Source of the DNA: Flavobacterium sp. Root186
Lineage (GTDB): Bacteria; Bacteroidota; Bacteroidia; Flavobacteriales; Flavobacteriaceae
Direction: 5' to 3'
Assembly (NCBI RefSeq): GCF_001428525.1
Contig: NZ_LMHW01000010.1
Span: 1,177,166 to 1,241,165 of the forward strand
Length of the DNA: 64,000 nt
Within the stretch, counting starts at the first letter, position 1. Each line of letters starts with the position of its first letter. This document shows positions 35,339-46,441 of the stretch, in pieces. The translations under genes were made by a program, and so were the position numbers. The notes under the pieces are model-generated. The model was not told the DNA's origin. It saw only the letters and a list, made by a program, of their open reading frames with translations, and did not search any database.

Positions 35339-37405
35339 ATGAAATATTTATTTGTACTACTATTAGCGGGTGTAACAGCTGGTGCTCAAGTTAAAAAAGA
35401 GCAGTTGAACCTTATGCCCTGGCCTCAGAATGTTGTTGTAAACGAAGGGAATTTTACTTTAACCAAAAACTTTAAAGTTAATATTTCCGGAAATCCAAAT
35501 CCAAGAATTTTTGGTGGAGTAACTCGTTTTTTGCGCCGATTAGATGGTAGAACAGGTATATTTTTCGAACAGGGTTTTATTTCTAAACTAAACGAATTTC
35601 CAAACGCTGAATTACAGATAAACTGTGATAAAAACGGGAAAATTGGTTTATATGAAGATGAAAGCTACAGCTTAGATATAAAACCAAACAAAATAACGAT
35701 CAATGCAACTAGCGATTTAGGTGCTTTGCACGGATTAGAAACCTTGTTACAGCTGCTGGAAAATGACAGTAAATCATTTTATTTTCCGGTATCTCAAATC
35801 TCAGATTTTCCAAGATTTACCTGGAGAGGTTTAATGATTGATGCAGCAAGACATTTTCAGCCTGTAGATGTAATCAAAAGAAATATTGATGCATTGGCAG
35901 CAATGAAAATGAATGTTTTTCACTGGCATTTGGTTGATGATCAAGGCTGGAGAATTGAAACTAAAAAACATCCAAAATTAATCGAATTAGCTTCGGATGG
36001 ATTGTATTATACACAAGAGGAAATTAGAAATATCGTAAAATATGCTGATGAGCGCGGTATTTTAATAGTTCCTGAAATAGATGTTCCGGGTCACGGATCT
36101 GCAATACTTACGGCTTACCCGGAAATTGGAAGCAAAGTGATTACACTGACTGGAGGAACTTCTGAAAAAAATATTCAAGGTACAGCAATCGCTACCTATG
36201 GAATTGAAAGAAATGCAGGTATTTTTTCACCAACATTAGATCCTTCAAATCCTAAAACGTATAAAATATTAAATGAACTTTTTGATGAGGTATGCCCATT
36301 ATTTCCCGGAGCTTATTTTCATATTGGGGGAGATGAGAACGAAGGGAAAGATTGGGATGCCAATCCGAAAATTCAGGAATTTAAAAAGAAACATAATTTA
36401 AAAACCAATCACGAATTACAAACATATTTCACCATGCAGTTAGCTCCGATGCTTAAAAAACACGGAAAACAATTAATGGGATGGGAAGAAATTTTAACCA
36501 AAGATCTTTCTAAAGAAGCAATTGTACATTCGTGGAGAGGTCCAAATGAAGGAGTTACAGCCGGTCAGTCATTAGTTGATGCAGTGAAAAAAGGCTATAA
36601 AACAGTTTTATCAAACGGATATTATATTGACTTAATGTATCCCGTTGCAAGTCATTATTTAAATGATCCGATGCCAAAAGGAGCTGATTTAACGACAGAA
36701 GAAAAAGCAAGAATTTTGGGCGGAGAAGCAACAATGTGGACAGAACTTACAACACCTGAAACAATAGATTCAAGAGTTTGGCCAAGAACAGCCGCAATTG
36801 CAGAAAGACTTTGGTCTGCCGAAACTGTTACAGATCTTGCGAGTATGCGTAAACGCCTTGAAAATATTTCTTTTAGATTAGAAGAATTAGGATTAACACA
36901 TATTAAAAACAAAGGTGTTATTCTAAGAAATATCACAAATAACCAAAATGTAGAATCTATTAATGAGTTTTCTAATGTTTGCGAACCATTAAAAGGATAT
37001 ACAAGAAATAAAGGCGGAACGGAATATCAAATGTATTCTCCGTTTACACTTTTTGCTGATGCGTGTACACCTGATGCTAAAGAATCTTTAGCTTTTAATG
37101 ATGCAGTAACACAATATTTGGCAAATAAAACAGAAGAGAATAAAGGAAAAGTTGCAGCATTTTTCAATAAATGGATAACCCTAAATAAAGGCCTAATAGA
37201 GTTAAGTGCAAATGCACCTTTGGTACAGCCAATTCTTCCTTTGTCAAAAAAATTAAGTGATGCATCGCAGGAATTACTGCTTGTTTTAGATAATAAATCG
37301 ACTTTAAAAGCAGCAGATTTAAAAAGTTTAATAGAACAATGTAATACAAAGGATCATGCTGACGTCGAATTGTCAGTTTATGAGAGTTTAAAGAAATTAA
37401 TTTAA
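35339..37405 (+). CDS. GH20 beta-N-acetylhexosaminidase
   Basis: A 688-aa exported exo-enzyme that splits terminal GlcNAc from chito-oligosaccharides. The signal peptide is MKYLFVLLLAGVTAGAQ. An N-terminal GH20b-like domain (about 20-150) precedes the catalytic barrel, with RGLMIDAARHFQP, the FHWHLVDDQGWRIE block and the catalytic pair D332-E333 in GGDENEG. The C-terminal part carries helical regions of unknown role. It lacks a T9SS tail, so it should remain periplasmic, consistent with degradation of imported oligomers. In the F. johnsoniae chitin locus a GH20 sits at this position. Confidence 0.94.
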   Translation: MKYLFVLLLAGVTAGAQVKKEQLNLMPWPQNVVVNEGNFTLTKNFKVNISGNPNPRIFGGVTRFLRRLDGRTGIFFEQGFISKLNEFPNAELQINCDKNGKIGLYEDESYSLDIKPNKITINATSDLGALHGLETLLQLLENDSKSFYFPVSQISDFPRFTWRGLMIDAARHFQPVDVIKRNIDALAAMKMNVFHWHLVDDQGWRIETKKHPKLIELASDGLYYTQEEIRNIVKYADERGILIVPEIDVPGHGSAILTAYPEIGSKVITLTGGTSEKNIQGTAIATYGIERNAGIFSPTLDPSNPKTYKILNELFDEVCPLFPGAYFHIGGDENEGKDWDANPKIQEFKKKHNLKTNHELQTYFTMQLAPMLKKHGKQLMGWEEILTKDLSKEAIVHSWRGPNEGVTAGQSLVDAVKKGYKTVLSNGYYIDLMYPVASHYLNDPMPKGADLTTEEKARILGGEATMWTELTTPETIDSRVWPRTAAIAERLWSAETVTDLASMRKRLENISFRLEELGLTHIKNKGVILRNITNNQNVESINEFSNVCEPLKGYTRNKGGTEYQMYSPFTLFADACTPDAKESLAFNDAVTQYLANKTEENKGKVAAFFNKWITLNKGLIELSANAPLVQPILPLSKKLSDASQELLLVLDNKSTLKAADLKSLIEQCNTKDHADVELSVYESLKKLI

Positions 37406-37464
37406 GGTTTGGTTTGAATTAGTATTTAGTAAGTTTAAGTTACCACTAATGTTTTGAGTGCTAG

Positions 37465-37499
37465 TTATCTCTGCCAGAAGTAACCTCTGGTAGAGGTAA
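37465..37499 (+). other. Stem-loop after the GH20 gene
   Basis: A 14-bp stem with two G-T pairs (37465-37478 with 37486-37499) around a 7-base loop, not followed by a T-run. The whole 37406-37878 gap otherwise contains AT-rich DNA with no gene, and presumably the chiA promoter; ATTTGTAT near 37658 resembles part of the susC operators but the partner half-site is absent. Confidence 0.5.
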
Positions 37500-37878
37500 T
37501 TATGTTAAACTTCTACAATCTCTTTCTCACCTTTAAATAATTAAAGCATAAAAAAATAACCACTAACGGAGTATTAACATTTTAAAAAACCAAATAGAAA
37601 GAATACCCAAACATGACAACAAAAGAGTATAGATTGATGAGTCGTCCCAAATTTATCATTTGTATTTAATATTAATTTTTTTAAAAATTATAAATAAATA
37701 TCAATCACTACTATTTGCTATTGATTATGAAGAATCAGTAATAGTAATATTTATCTATAGAATTTAATTTGAGTTTATTTCCAATCAACACAGCCTTCCA
37801 ACCTGAGTTGAGCGAAACCTGGCAGTAATACTGCTTCGGCCCAATTATTTATTTTCTATTAACCAATATTTATTAATT

Positions 37879-40800
37879 ATGAAACATTATTACAGATTGC
37901 TCTTTTTGTTATTGTTTCCCTTACTTGCGTTGGCCCAACCCGCCCACGGAAAGAAAGTAGTGGGATATTATGCGCAATGGTCTATTTATGCCCGGGATTT
38001 CAACGTTCCGAAAATTGATGGAAGTAAAATTACGCATTTAAATTATTCTTTTTATGGCACAACGTATGATCCCGCACATCCGGAGAATACAAAATTAAAA
38101 TGTTTGGACACCTATGCTGATTTTGAGCATATGGAAGGTGGAATTCCTTGGGATGCTCCGGTAAAAGGAAATTTTTACGACTTGAAAAAGTTAAAAGAAA
38201 AGTATCCTCATTTAAAAGTCTTAATTTCTGTTGGAGGCTGGACAAAAGGCCAGGATTTATCTCCAATTGCTGCAAGTCCTGTGGCAAGAGCTGCTTTAGC
38301 TGCAGATATGGCAAACTTCATTGTTACTTATCCGTTTATTGATGGTTTTGACATCGATTGGGAATACCCTCTTTCTGGTGGAACTGATGGTACAGAAATT
38401 GTAAATGGTTCACCTGTTCCTCCACAAAAATACAGCCCTGATGACAATAAAAATTTAGTGCTTTTATTGAAAGCAATGCGCCAGGCAATGCCAAATAAAC
38501 TGGTTACAATCGCAGCAGGAAACAATGTTCGAAAAGTAGCGCAGCAATATTTGGGGCCAAACAACAGATCTCAATACGGAATGACAGAAGACATTTCAAC
38601 TTATTGCGATTATATCACTTATTTTGGATATGATTTTGGTGGAAACTGGTATGATAAAACATGCTACAATGCTCCTTTATATGCAAGTGGAAATCCTAAC
38701 GATCCTTTGTATGGTGCAACACAATCTGAATCATTGGACGAATTAACAAATCAATATCTAAATGTAATTGGTTTCCCGGCAAATAAATTAATCATGGGAT
38801 TACCATTCTATGGAAAGAAATTTGATCATGTAGCGACAAATTCAACAAATGGATTATTCGTTTCGGCTCCAAGAGATATAGTGGGAGGATGTACAAATCC
38901 GCAAAACCCTATTGGAACATGGGATGGTTCAGGAGCGTGCGAACGTTCAGGGAGTATCGAAATTTGCGATTTAGTCGGAAATCCGGTTACAAACTCACAT
39001 GCTTATTTAGATCCAAATACAATGCAGGTTACACCAAGTGCAGCTTCAGCAGGATGGGTCAGATATTTTGATAATACGACTAAAGTTCCTTATTTATATA
39101 ATGCTACTCTTAAACAGTTTATTTCTTATGAAGATAAGCAATCGATGGATTTAAAAGTGCAGTATATTAAGTCAAGAAACTTAGCTGGAGGTATGATCTG
39201 GGAATTATCTCAGGATACAAGAGGTTCTATTCCTAATTCATTATTAACTCAGGTTGATACTTCTTTCGGAAGTGTTGTTCCGGGTACAGTAAGTATTTCT
39301 GGTTCTGCAAAAAACGGATCAGCTTTAGTTACAGATGTTACAGTTGAATTGCGTAATGCAAGTAATGCAGTAATTCAAACAGTAGTTTCAGCTACAGGAA
39401 ATTTTGCATTCAACAACTTAACTTCTGGACAAAACTATACAGTTACAGCATTAAAAGCGACTTATACTTTTACTCCGGTAACTTTAACAAACGTTGTTGT
39501 GAATCAAACAGCAGTTATTATCAACGGATCACAGCCAACTTATACAGTTAGCGGAACAGTTCTTAACGGATCAACTCCAGTTTCTGGCGTAACAGTTTCT
39601 GCAATTTCAGGAAGCTCAACATTAACAGCAGTTTCTAATGCTAGTGGTGTTTACAGTGTTGCAGGTTTAACAGCTGGACTAAATTATACCGTTACAGCTG
39701 CAAAAACAGGATTCTCTTATACTCCGGCTTCAACAGTTTACAACGCGATTGATTCAAACAAAACGTTGAATTTTACTCAGGGAGCAGTCGTTGTAACTTA
39801 TACAGTAAGCGGAACAGTTCTTAACGGAACAACTCCGGTTTCTGGTGTAACGGTTACAGCAGCTTCTACCGCAGGAAATGTTACTGCAACAACTAATTCA
39901 AGCGGAGCTTATTCACTTACTTTGGCTTCTGGCGGAAATTACACCGTAACTGCTGCCTTAACTGGACTGACTTTTACTCCGGCTTCGACAGTTTATTCTA
40001 ACTTAAATGCGAACAAAACATTAAACTTCTCACAAGATGTTATTGTAGTTCCTTCAAGCAAAATCAGCGGAACAGTTAAAAACGGAACAACTCCGGTTGC
40101 TGGTGCAAAAGTAGAAATCGTTTTACCTTGGACAGATAGTACACACAACTGGAAAAGCGTTTTGGCAACAACTGATGCACAAGGAAAATACAGTTTTGAT
40201 AATTCAGTTGTAGCAGGTTATACAACGGTTACAAGTTTAAAATTAAACTCTTGGGAAAACGGAGAAACAGCTTATTTTCCAAATAATTTAGCAAATTTCG
40301 CAGTTCCGGCAAATCCAACAGTTTATAACTTTAATACAAGCTCTACTGCAAAAGCTGCACAAGTTCAGGCAAACTTAATCAGCGGAACAGTTAAAAATGG
40401 AACAACTCCGGTTGCTGGTGCAAAAGTAGAAATCGTTTTACCTTGGACAGACAGTACACATAACTGGAAAAGTGTTTTAGCAACAACAGACGCATCAGGA
40501 AATTATACTTTCGATAATTCAGTTGTAGCAGGTTATGCACAAATTTTAAGTTTGAAATTAAATACATGGGAAAATGGCGAACAGACTTATTATCCAAATA
40601 ACTTAGCCAACTTTGCAGTTCCAACAACTCCAACAGTTTATAATTTTAATAGACAAGCGGTGGTTGCGACTAAACCAGTGGTTACTATTACAGCGCCAAC
40701 AGCTTCGGTAATTGCTATAAATTTAGGATCAGCAATTAATTTTGTTGCAACTGTAGGATTAAGTGCTGCAGATGCCACTACAATCTCATCTGTTGTATTT

Positions 40801-42612
40801 AGTTTAGATGGACAAAGCTTGACTGCTTCGAATTCTTCGGGAATTTATACAGCGGCTTGGACACCAGCAGCAAATCAGTTTTCACTTTCTCATACGTTAA
40901 CTGTTACAGCTACTGCATCAAACGGAACAACAGAGTCAAAAACATATAGTTTTACATTAACTTGTTCAGGTTCAAACTGTCCTAATTCATTACCTGTAAT
41001 TACATGGAACTCACCATCTGCTACTGTATACCAAAATTCTTTCCAGGCTGTGCCAATTTCAGTTACAGCTGTTGATAGTAACGGATCGGTTTCAGGTGTT
41101 ACGATTACAATAAATGGAGGTACATTTAACATGACAGCAGGTACAAATAATACTTATACGTATAATTTTACACCATCTGCTTATCAGGATTATCCAGTTG
41201 TTATCAAAGCAACAGATAATCAATCTGGTGTAACTACATTAAACAATACCATTAAAATTGCTCAAGTAGGTACAAATAGATTCATTCCGCTTCCTTCTAA
41301 AATTATTTTAGGATATGCACATTCTTGGGAAAATGCCGGTGCTCCATTTTTATATTTTTCTCAAATGGTGGGAAGTAAATTTAACGTAGTTGATTATTCT
41401 TTCGTAGAAACAGTTAATCGTGATGGTTATACACCAGTATTAACTACAAATGACAATAGATATTTGACCAATGGTGTTTTCAACAAGCAATTATTGAAAA
41501 ATGATATAAAATCTTTAAGAGATAGCGGGGTTCCTGTTATTGTTTCTATTGGAGGTCAAAATGGTCATGTTGTTTTAGACAATGTAGCTCAAAAAAATAT
41601 TTTTGTTAATGGTCTAAAAGCAATTATTGATGAGTATCAATTTGATGGAGTTGATATTGATTTTGAAGGTGGATCGATGAATTTTAATGCAGGAGGTTTA
41701 AGAGATATTTCTTATGCGGGTATTTCTGCTTATCCAAGATTAAAAAACGTAGTAGATGCTTTCAAAGAATTAAAAGCTTACTATGGCCCTGGATTTTTAC
41801 TAACTGCAGCTCCGGAAACACAATACGTACAAGGAGGATATTCAACCTATACGGATACTTTTGGTTCCTTCCTGCCAATCATTCAAAACTTGCGTAATGA
41901 AATGGATTTGTTAGCGGTACAATTGTATAATACAGGAGGAGAAAACGGATTAGATGGTCAATATTATGGTTCCGCTAAGAAATCAAACATGGTAACAGCC
42001 CTAACTGATATGGTGATAAAAGGGTATAACATTGCTACAACAGGAATGCATTTTGATGGTTTACCGGCCTCAAAAGTTCTTATTGCATTACCAGCTTGTC
42101 CAAGTGCAGCAGGCAGCGGTTATTTAACACCGACAGAAGGAATTAATGCTATGCATTATTTAAGAACCGGAACCACTTTTTCAGGAAGAACATACACCAT
42201 GCAGCCAGGCGGACCATATCCTTCTTTAAGAGGTTTAATGACTTGGTCTGTAAACTGGGATGCCTCTTCTTGTGGAAATTCATCTGAATTATCTAAAGCT
42301 TATGCAGCTTATTTCGCATCACAGTCGGCAGCAAAAACATTAGCTCTTGATGATATCTCTTCAAAAAGCAATGCAACGATAGCGTATTTTAAAAACAATG
42401 CATTATCTGTTTCAAATGAAAACGAAGATATCGCCCAAGTTGATGTATTCAACATAGTTGGACAAAATTTAGTAAGCCACAGAAATGTTCAAAACAATAA
42501 AGAAGTATTGCTTCAAAGTCACAGTTTCTCATCTAAACAATTGTTTTTAGTTGTAGTAACAGACAAATCAGGAAACAAGAAATCATTTAAAGTAATGAAC
42601 TTTTTAAACTAG
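37879..42612 (+). CDS. chiA: Two-catalytic-domain T9SS-secreted chitinase ChiA
   Basis: A 1577-aa secreted chitinase. The signal peptide (to about residue 20) is followed by a GH18 domain with catalytic motif DGFDIDWE (155-162, acid E162), a linker region with five Ig-like repeats that open with I/V-SG-T/S-V (starting near 471, 555, 643, 729 and 834), further Ig-like modules (about 930-1140), a second GH18 domain with DGVDIDFE (1256-1263, acid E1263), and a type A T9SS C-terminal domain (about 1495-1577). The last two repeats are almost identical and probably bind chitin (inference). Length, order and neighbours match ChiA of F. johnsoniae, which is needed for growth on insoluble chitin. Secretion is by T9SS and the tail is probably removed. 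Confidence 0.95.
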   Translation: MKHYYRLLFLLLFPLLALAQPAHGKKVVGYYAQWSIYARDFNVPKIDGSKITHLNYSFYGTTYDPAHPENTKLKCLDTYADFEHMEGGIPWDAPVKGNFYDLKKLKEKYPHLKVLISVGGWTKGQDLSPIAASPVARAALAADMANFIVTYPFIDGFDIDWEYPLSGGTDGTEIVNGSPVPPQKYSPDDNKNLVLLLKAMRQAMPNKLVTIAAGNNVRKVAQQYLGPNNRSQYGMTEDISTYCDYITYFGYDFGGNWYDKTCYNAPLYASGNPNDPLYGATQSESLDELTNQYLNVIGFPANKLIMGLPFYGKKFDHVATNSTNGLFVSAPRDIVGGCTNPQNPIGTWDGSGACERSGSIEICDLVGNPVTNSHAYLDPNTMQVTPSAASAGWVRYFDNTTKVPYLYNATLKQFISYEDKQSMDLKVQYIKSRNLAGGMIWELSQDTRGSIPNSLLTQVDTSFGSVVPGTVSISGSAKNGSALVTDVTVELRNASNAVIQTVVSATGNFAFNNLTSGQNYTVTALKATYTFTPVTLTNVVVNQTAVIINGSQPTYTVSGTVLNGSTPVSGVTVSAISGSSTLTAVSNASGVYSVAGLTAGLNYTVTAAKTGFSYTPASTVYNAIDSNKTLNFTQGAVVVTYTVSGTVLNGTTPVSGVTVTAASTAGNVTATTNSSGAYSLTLASGGNYTVTAALTGLTFTPASTVYSNLNANKTLNFSQDVIVVPSSKISGTVKNGTTPVAGAKVEIVLPWTDSTHNWKSVLATTDAQGKYSFDNSVVAGYTTVTSLKLNSWENGETAYFPNNLANFAVPANPTVYNFNTSSTAKAAQVQANLISGTVKNGTTPVAGAKVEIVLPWTDSTHNWKSVLATTDASGNYTFDNSVVAGYAQILSLKLNTWENGEQTYYPNNLANFAVPTTPTVYNFNRQAVVATKPVVTITAPTASVIAINLGSAINFVATVGLSAADATTISSVVFSLDGQSLTASNSSGIYTAAWTPAANQFSLSHTLTVTATASNGTTESKTYSFTLTCSGSNCPNSLPVITWNSPSATVYQNSFQAVPISVTAVDSNGSVSGVTITINGGTFNMTAGTNNTYTYNFTPSAYQDYPVVIKATDNQSGVTTLNNTIKIAQVGTNRFIPLPSKIILGYAHSWENAGAPFLYFSQMVGSKFNVVDYSFVETVNRDGYTPVLTTNDNRYLTNGVFNKQLLKNDIKSLRDSGVPVIVSIGGQNGHVVLDNVAQKNIFVNGLKAIIDEYQFDGVDIDFEGGSMNFNAGGLRDISYAGISAYPRLKNVVDAFKELKAYYGPGFLLTAAPETQYVQGGYSTYTDTFGSFLPIIQNLRNEMDLLAVQLYNTGGENGLDGQYYGSAKKSNMVTALTDMVIKGYNIATTGMHFDGLPASKVLIALPACPSAAGSGYLTPTEGINAMHYLRTGTTFSGRTYTMQPGGPYPSLRGLMTWSVNWDASSCGNSSELSKAYAAYFASQSAAKTLALDDISSKSNATIAYFKNNALSVSNENEDIAQVDVFNIVGQNLVSHRNVQNNKEVLLQSHSFSSKQLFLVVVTDKSGNKKSFKVMNFLN
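40063..40677 (+). repeat. Tandem near-identical 315-bp repeat inside chiA
   Basis: Two copies with a 315-bp period (105 aa), starting at 40063 and 40378, encode nearly the same module (VKNGTTPVAGAKVEIVLPW, then DSTHNWKSVLATTDA). They may be two copies of a carbohydrate-binding module. Confidence 0.85.
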
Positions 42613-42762
42613 AATAAAATGATTGAAAATTTAGAAATAAAAGTATTGGGACGGTTAAAATTGAGTTTGGTTATTTATTTTTTAATCTAATTTTTATTTC
42701 GAATAAATGCCGTGAATTGAGGAGATTTGTTATTTGGTTTTCTCCTTGAGGATCGCATTATG

Positions 42763-42788
42763 AACCTGGTAATTTATATTGCCAGGTT
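42763..42788 (+). terminator. Terminator downstream of chiA
   Basis: An 11-bp stem (42763-42773 with 42778-42788, one G-T pair) and a 4-base loop, followed by a T-run, about 150 bases after the chiA stop. Confidence 0.75.
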
Positions 42789-42829
42789 TTTTTATGTTTT
42801 TTAGTCAAAGTTACCCCAAAGTATGTCAT

Positions 42830-42893
42830 TGCGAGGAACGAAGCAACCGCACTTGCTGAATCAATTGTTAGTGAGATTGCTTCGTTCCTCGCA
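42830..42893. repeat. Dispersed palindromic repeat with perfect 17-bp arms
   Basis: Arms tgcgaggaacgaagcaa (42830-42846) and its exact complement (42877-42893). Related to the element at 699-832. It overlaps the far upstream ATG of the next gene, which argues for the later start. Confidence 0.75.
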
Positions 42894-42959
42894 AAGATTA
42901 TCATGACGTTTAAAAAGAAATCAGTACTTTTGACTCCAGAATTATTGCATAAAATCTTC

Positions 42960-43733
42960 ATGAAAAAATCAATCATCATTATCATCACATTTCTAATTTT
43001 CACTTCTTCTTTCAGTCAAAATAAATTTGGAAATCCGGAAGTTAACCCAATTCAAATTCAAAAAACATTTGGCGATTGGTCAGCTTATCAAAGTAAAAAT
43101 ATAATGCTTTCAAGAGATTTTATTGCGCTTGATCCTCTTTCAAAAGAAATTTCAAAAGAAGCCTTTCTAGATCAGTTAGCAAACGGAAATTTTATCCCAA
43201 TCCGATTAAAATCAGAAGATGCTGTTTACTATTATAAACTCTTCAAAATTCAGCCAAAAACTGATACCAGTATAAAAGCAACGATCAACCAAATAGGTTT
43301 TGACGCTTATAAAAATTATAAGATGGAAGGAACAGCTTTTCCTCCATTTTCATTTAAAGATTTAGATGGAAATGGAGTTTCAAATGAATCCATGAAAGGA
43401 AAAATCATCGTGATAAAATGCTGGTATATTCACTGTACGCCATGTATAAGAGAATTTCCGCAGGTAAATAAACTAACAGAAGAGTATAAAGACAGAAAAG
43501 ATATTGTTTTTATAAGTTTAGCCGAAGATTCACCAGAACAATTAAAAACATTCTTAGCCAGAAAACCACTTTCATATGCTGTAATTCCAAATATGAAAGA
43601 GTACATGAATGAAGCTTTACAGCTAAATTCATTTCCAACACATTTTATTCTAAATAAAGAAGGATTGATTTCTAAAGTCCTGCCAAATTTCGAAAGTTTG
43701 GAAGTAGCGCTGGCAAAAGAAAGCAAGCTGTAA
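42960..43733 (+). CDS. TlpA-like thioredoxin-fold protein, exported
   Basis: I start at 42960 since MKKSIIIIITFLIFTSSFSQ is a typical signal peptide; the frame is open to an ATG at 42903, but that part lies in a dispersed repeat. The 257-aa product has an N-terminal region of unknown fold (about 21-135) and a C-terminal AhpC/TSA-Redoxin domain with the redox motif WYIHCTPC (about 170-177) and a cis-Pro-like segment NSFPTHFIL. It should reduce or isomerise disulfides in the periplasm. A partner thiol-disulfide membrane reductase is not in the window. It is probably monocistronic. Confidence 0.85.
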   Translation: MKKSIIIIITFLIFTSSFSQNKFGNPEVNPIQIQKTFGDWSAYQSKNIMLSRDFIALDPLSKEISKEAFLDQLANGNFIPIRLKSEDAVYYYKLFKIQPKTDTSIKATINQIGFDAYKNYKMEGTAFPPFSFKDLDGNGVSNESMKGKIIVIKCWYIHCTPCIREFPQVNKLTEEYKDRKDIVFISLAEDSPEQLKTFLARKPLSYAVIPNMKEYMNEALQLNSFPTHFILNKEGLISKVLPNFESLEVALAKESKL

Positions 43734-43763
43734 GTTTTGAAACCATATAAGTTCATATAAGAG

Positions 43764-43866
43764 ATTATAAGTTTGATTTAAATGAACTTATATCACTTGT
43801 ATGGTGGAAATCGATTGCTGTCAATTATAAGTTTAGTTTTAATAAACTTATATCACTTATATGGTG
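43764..43866. repeat. Two 43-base direct repeats with inner palindrome
   Basis: 43764-43806 and 43824-43866 are similar copies (attataagttt, aacttatatcact, tatggtg) with a 60-base period. Each contains ataagttt/aaacttat inverted segments, and accatataag at 43742-43751 complements the last part. The block lies directly before the ABC-F promoter. Confidence 0.6.
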
Positions 43867-43867
43867 A

Positions 43868-45541
<1,674 letters not shown>

Positions 45542-45562
45542 TCTATAAATCACAAATATTAT

Positions 45563-45598
45563 AAATCCCAAATTCCAATTAAATAGAATTTGGGATTT
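45563..45598. terminator. Bidirectional terminator
   Basis: A perfect 13-bp stem (aaatcccaaattc, 45563-45575; complement 45586-45598) with a 10-base loop and a T-run, between the ABC-F gene and the convergent small lipoprotein gene. Confidence 0.85.
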
Positions 45599-45608
45599 TT
45601 TTTATGTT

Positions 45609-45782
45609 TTATTTACCTCCGAAAACTTTAGCGAAAATCCAGATAATAATTGCAACTATAAAAATCACAATAAATATCCCGAATCCCATTCCGGCTTTAA
45701 AAATATCTCCAATAACTTCGCAGCTTGTAAATGAAAATAGTATTACGAATACCATTAACAATCTTGTAATTTTATTTTGCAT
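45609..45782 (-). CDS. Small lipoprotein with a C-terminal membrane segment (57 aa)
   Basis: A short frame encodes 57 residues beginning MQNKITRLLMVFVILFSFTSC, a lipoprotein signal with lipobox FTSC (Cys21), then a short amphipathic part (EVIGDIFKAGMG) and a strongly hydrophobic segment (about 35-51) ending AKVFGGK. Codons are clean and the frame lies between a terminator and AT-rich upstream sequence. Small proteins of this kind are common in Flavobacteriia; function is unknown. A plus-strand frame over the same region gives a less plausible protein. Confidence 0.75.
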   Translation of the reverse strand: MQNKITRLLMVFVILFSFTSCEVIGDIFKAGMGFGIFIVIFIVAIIIWIFAKVFGGK

Positions 45783-45880
45783 GACTCTGAGTTTTTAAAT
45801 TTGTATATTAAAATTACTTCAGAAATCAGGAAAATGCCTTATACAATTTTTGGAAAAAGTTTTAGGATTTGGATTAAGTA

Positions 45881-46180
45881 TTATTTGTTTAAATGATTTT
45901 CAATATCCATCATTTGGTGTAAAATTCGAATGACTTCTAATTCATTTTCTTTTATGTTTATCTTGTAAAATATTAAATGTGATTTCACTTTACTTCTAAA
46001 ATATCCTTTTCTAATATGATTCATATCATTTCCAGATTTAGGATTTAAGCATAAATATTCGATTTCATCCATAATTAAACCGATATATCGATGAGCTTGT
46101 TCACGAGACCAATTTTCAAAAGTATATAACCAAATTTTTTCTAAATCATAAGATGCTTCATTACTGATCTTATAATTCAT
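45881..46180 (-). CDS. parE: ParE/RelE-family toxin
   Basis: A 99-aa toxin of the ParE group, which inhibits DNA gyrase in its best-known members. The fold signature is visible: MNYKISNEASYDLEKIWLY, the helical EQAHRYIGLIMDEIEYL, and the strands YFRSKVKSHLIFYK and VIRILHQMMDI. Its start overlaps the upstream antitoxin by four bases (ATGA), the usual coupling. The length is normal, with no sign of decay. Whether it acts on gyrase or on another target cannot be read from the sequence. Confidence 0.9.
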   Translation of the reverse strand: MNYKISNEASYDLEKIWLYTFENWSREQAHRYIGLIMDEIEYLCLNPKSGNDMNHIRKGYFRSKVKSHLIFYKINIKENELEVIRILHQMMDIENHLNK

Positions 46181-46425
46181 TTTTCGGGGTATTTTTTATC
46201 CATATTTTTCAAAAAAGAAACACGGTCGAAATCTTTTACAAATCCGGATTTTTCGCCTTTTTTTAATTCTTTAATTAACTCACTTTTTTTTGATTCTTCT
46301 TCTTCAAACATTCGTAAAGCTGTACGAATCACTTCACTTGCAGATGAAAATCTTCCACTTTTTATCTGAGAACTTATAAAGTTATCAAAATAATCACCTA
46401 GTAATATTGATGTATTTTTTGGCAT
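46177..46425 (-). CDS. parD: ParD/CopG-family antitoxin
   Basis: An 82-aa antitoxin with an N-terminal ribbon-helix-helix (SILLGDYFDNFISSQIKSGRFSSASEVIRTALRMFEEEE is the domain, about residues 6-44) and a disordered, charged C-terminal part that binds ParE. It should bind the palindrome in its own promoter and repress the pair, with the toxin as co-repressor. The gene precedes parE with a 4-bp overlap. Confidence 0.9.
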   Translation of the reverse strand: MPKNTSILLGDYFDNFISSQIKSGRFSSASEVIRTALRMFEEEESKKSELIKELKKGEKSGFVKDFDRVSFLKNMDKKYPEK

Positions 46426-46441
46426 GATTTAAAAATTTTAT

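Noticed and set aside
37641..37680. LytTR operator before chiA
   Set aside because: Only one half-site-like string and a T-run are seen; the partner at 21 bp is missing.
42903..42959. Upstream start for the thioredoxin-like protein
   Set aside because: It adds residues before a clean signal peptide and lies next to a dispersed repeat.
43764..43866. CRISPR array
   Set aside because: Only two imperfect repeats, no unique spacers of regular length beyond one, and no cas genes in the window.
45604..45798. Plus-strand 64-codon frame after the ABC-F gene
   Set aside because: It is the shadow of the small lipoprotein gene on the minus strand, which has a proper lipobox.
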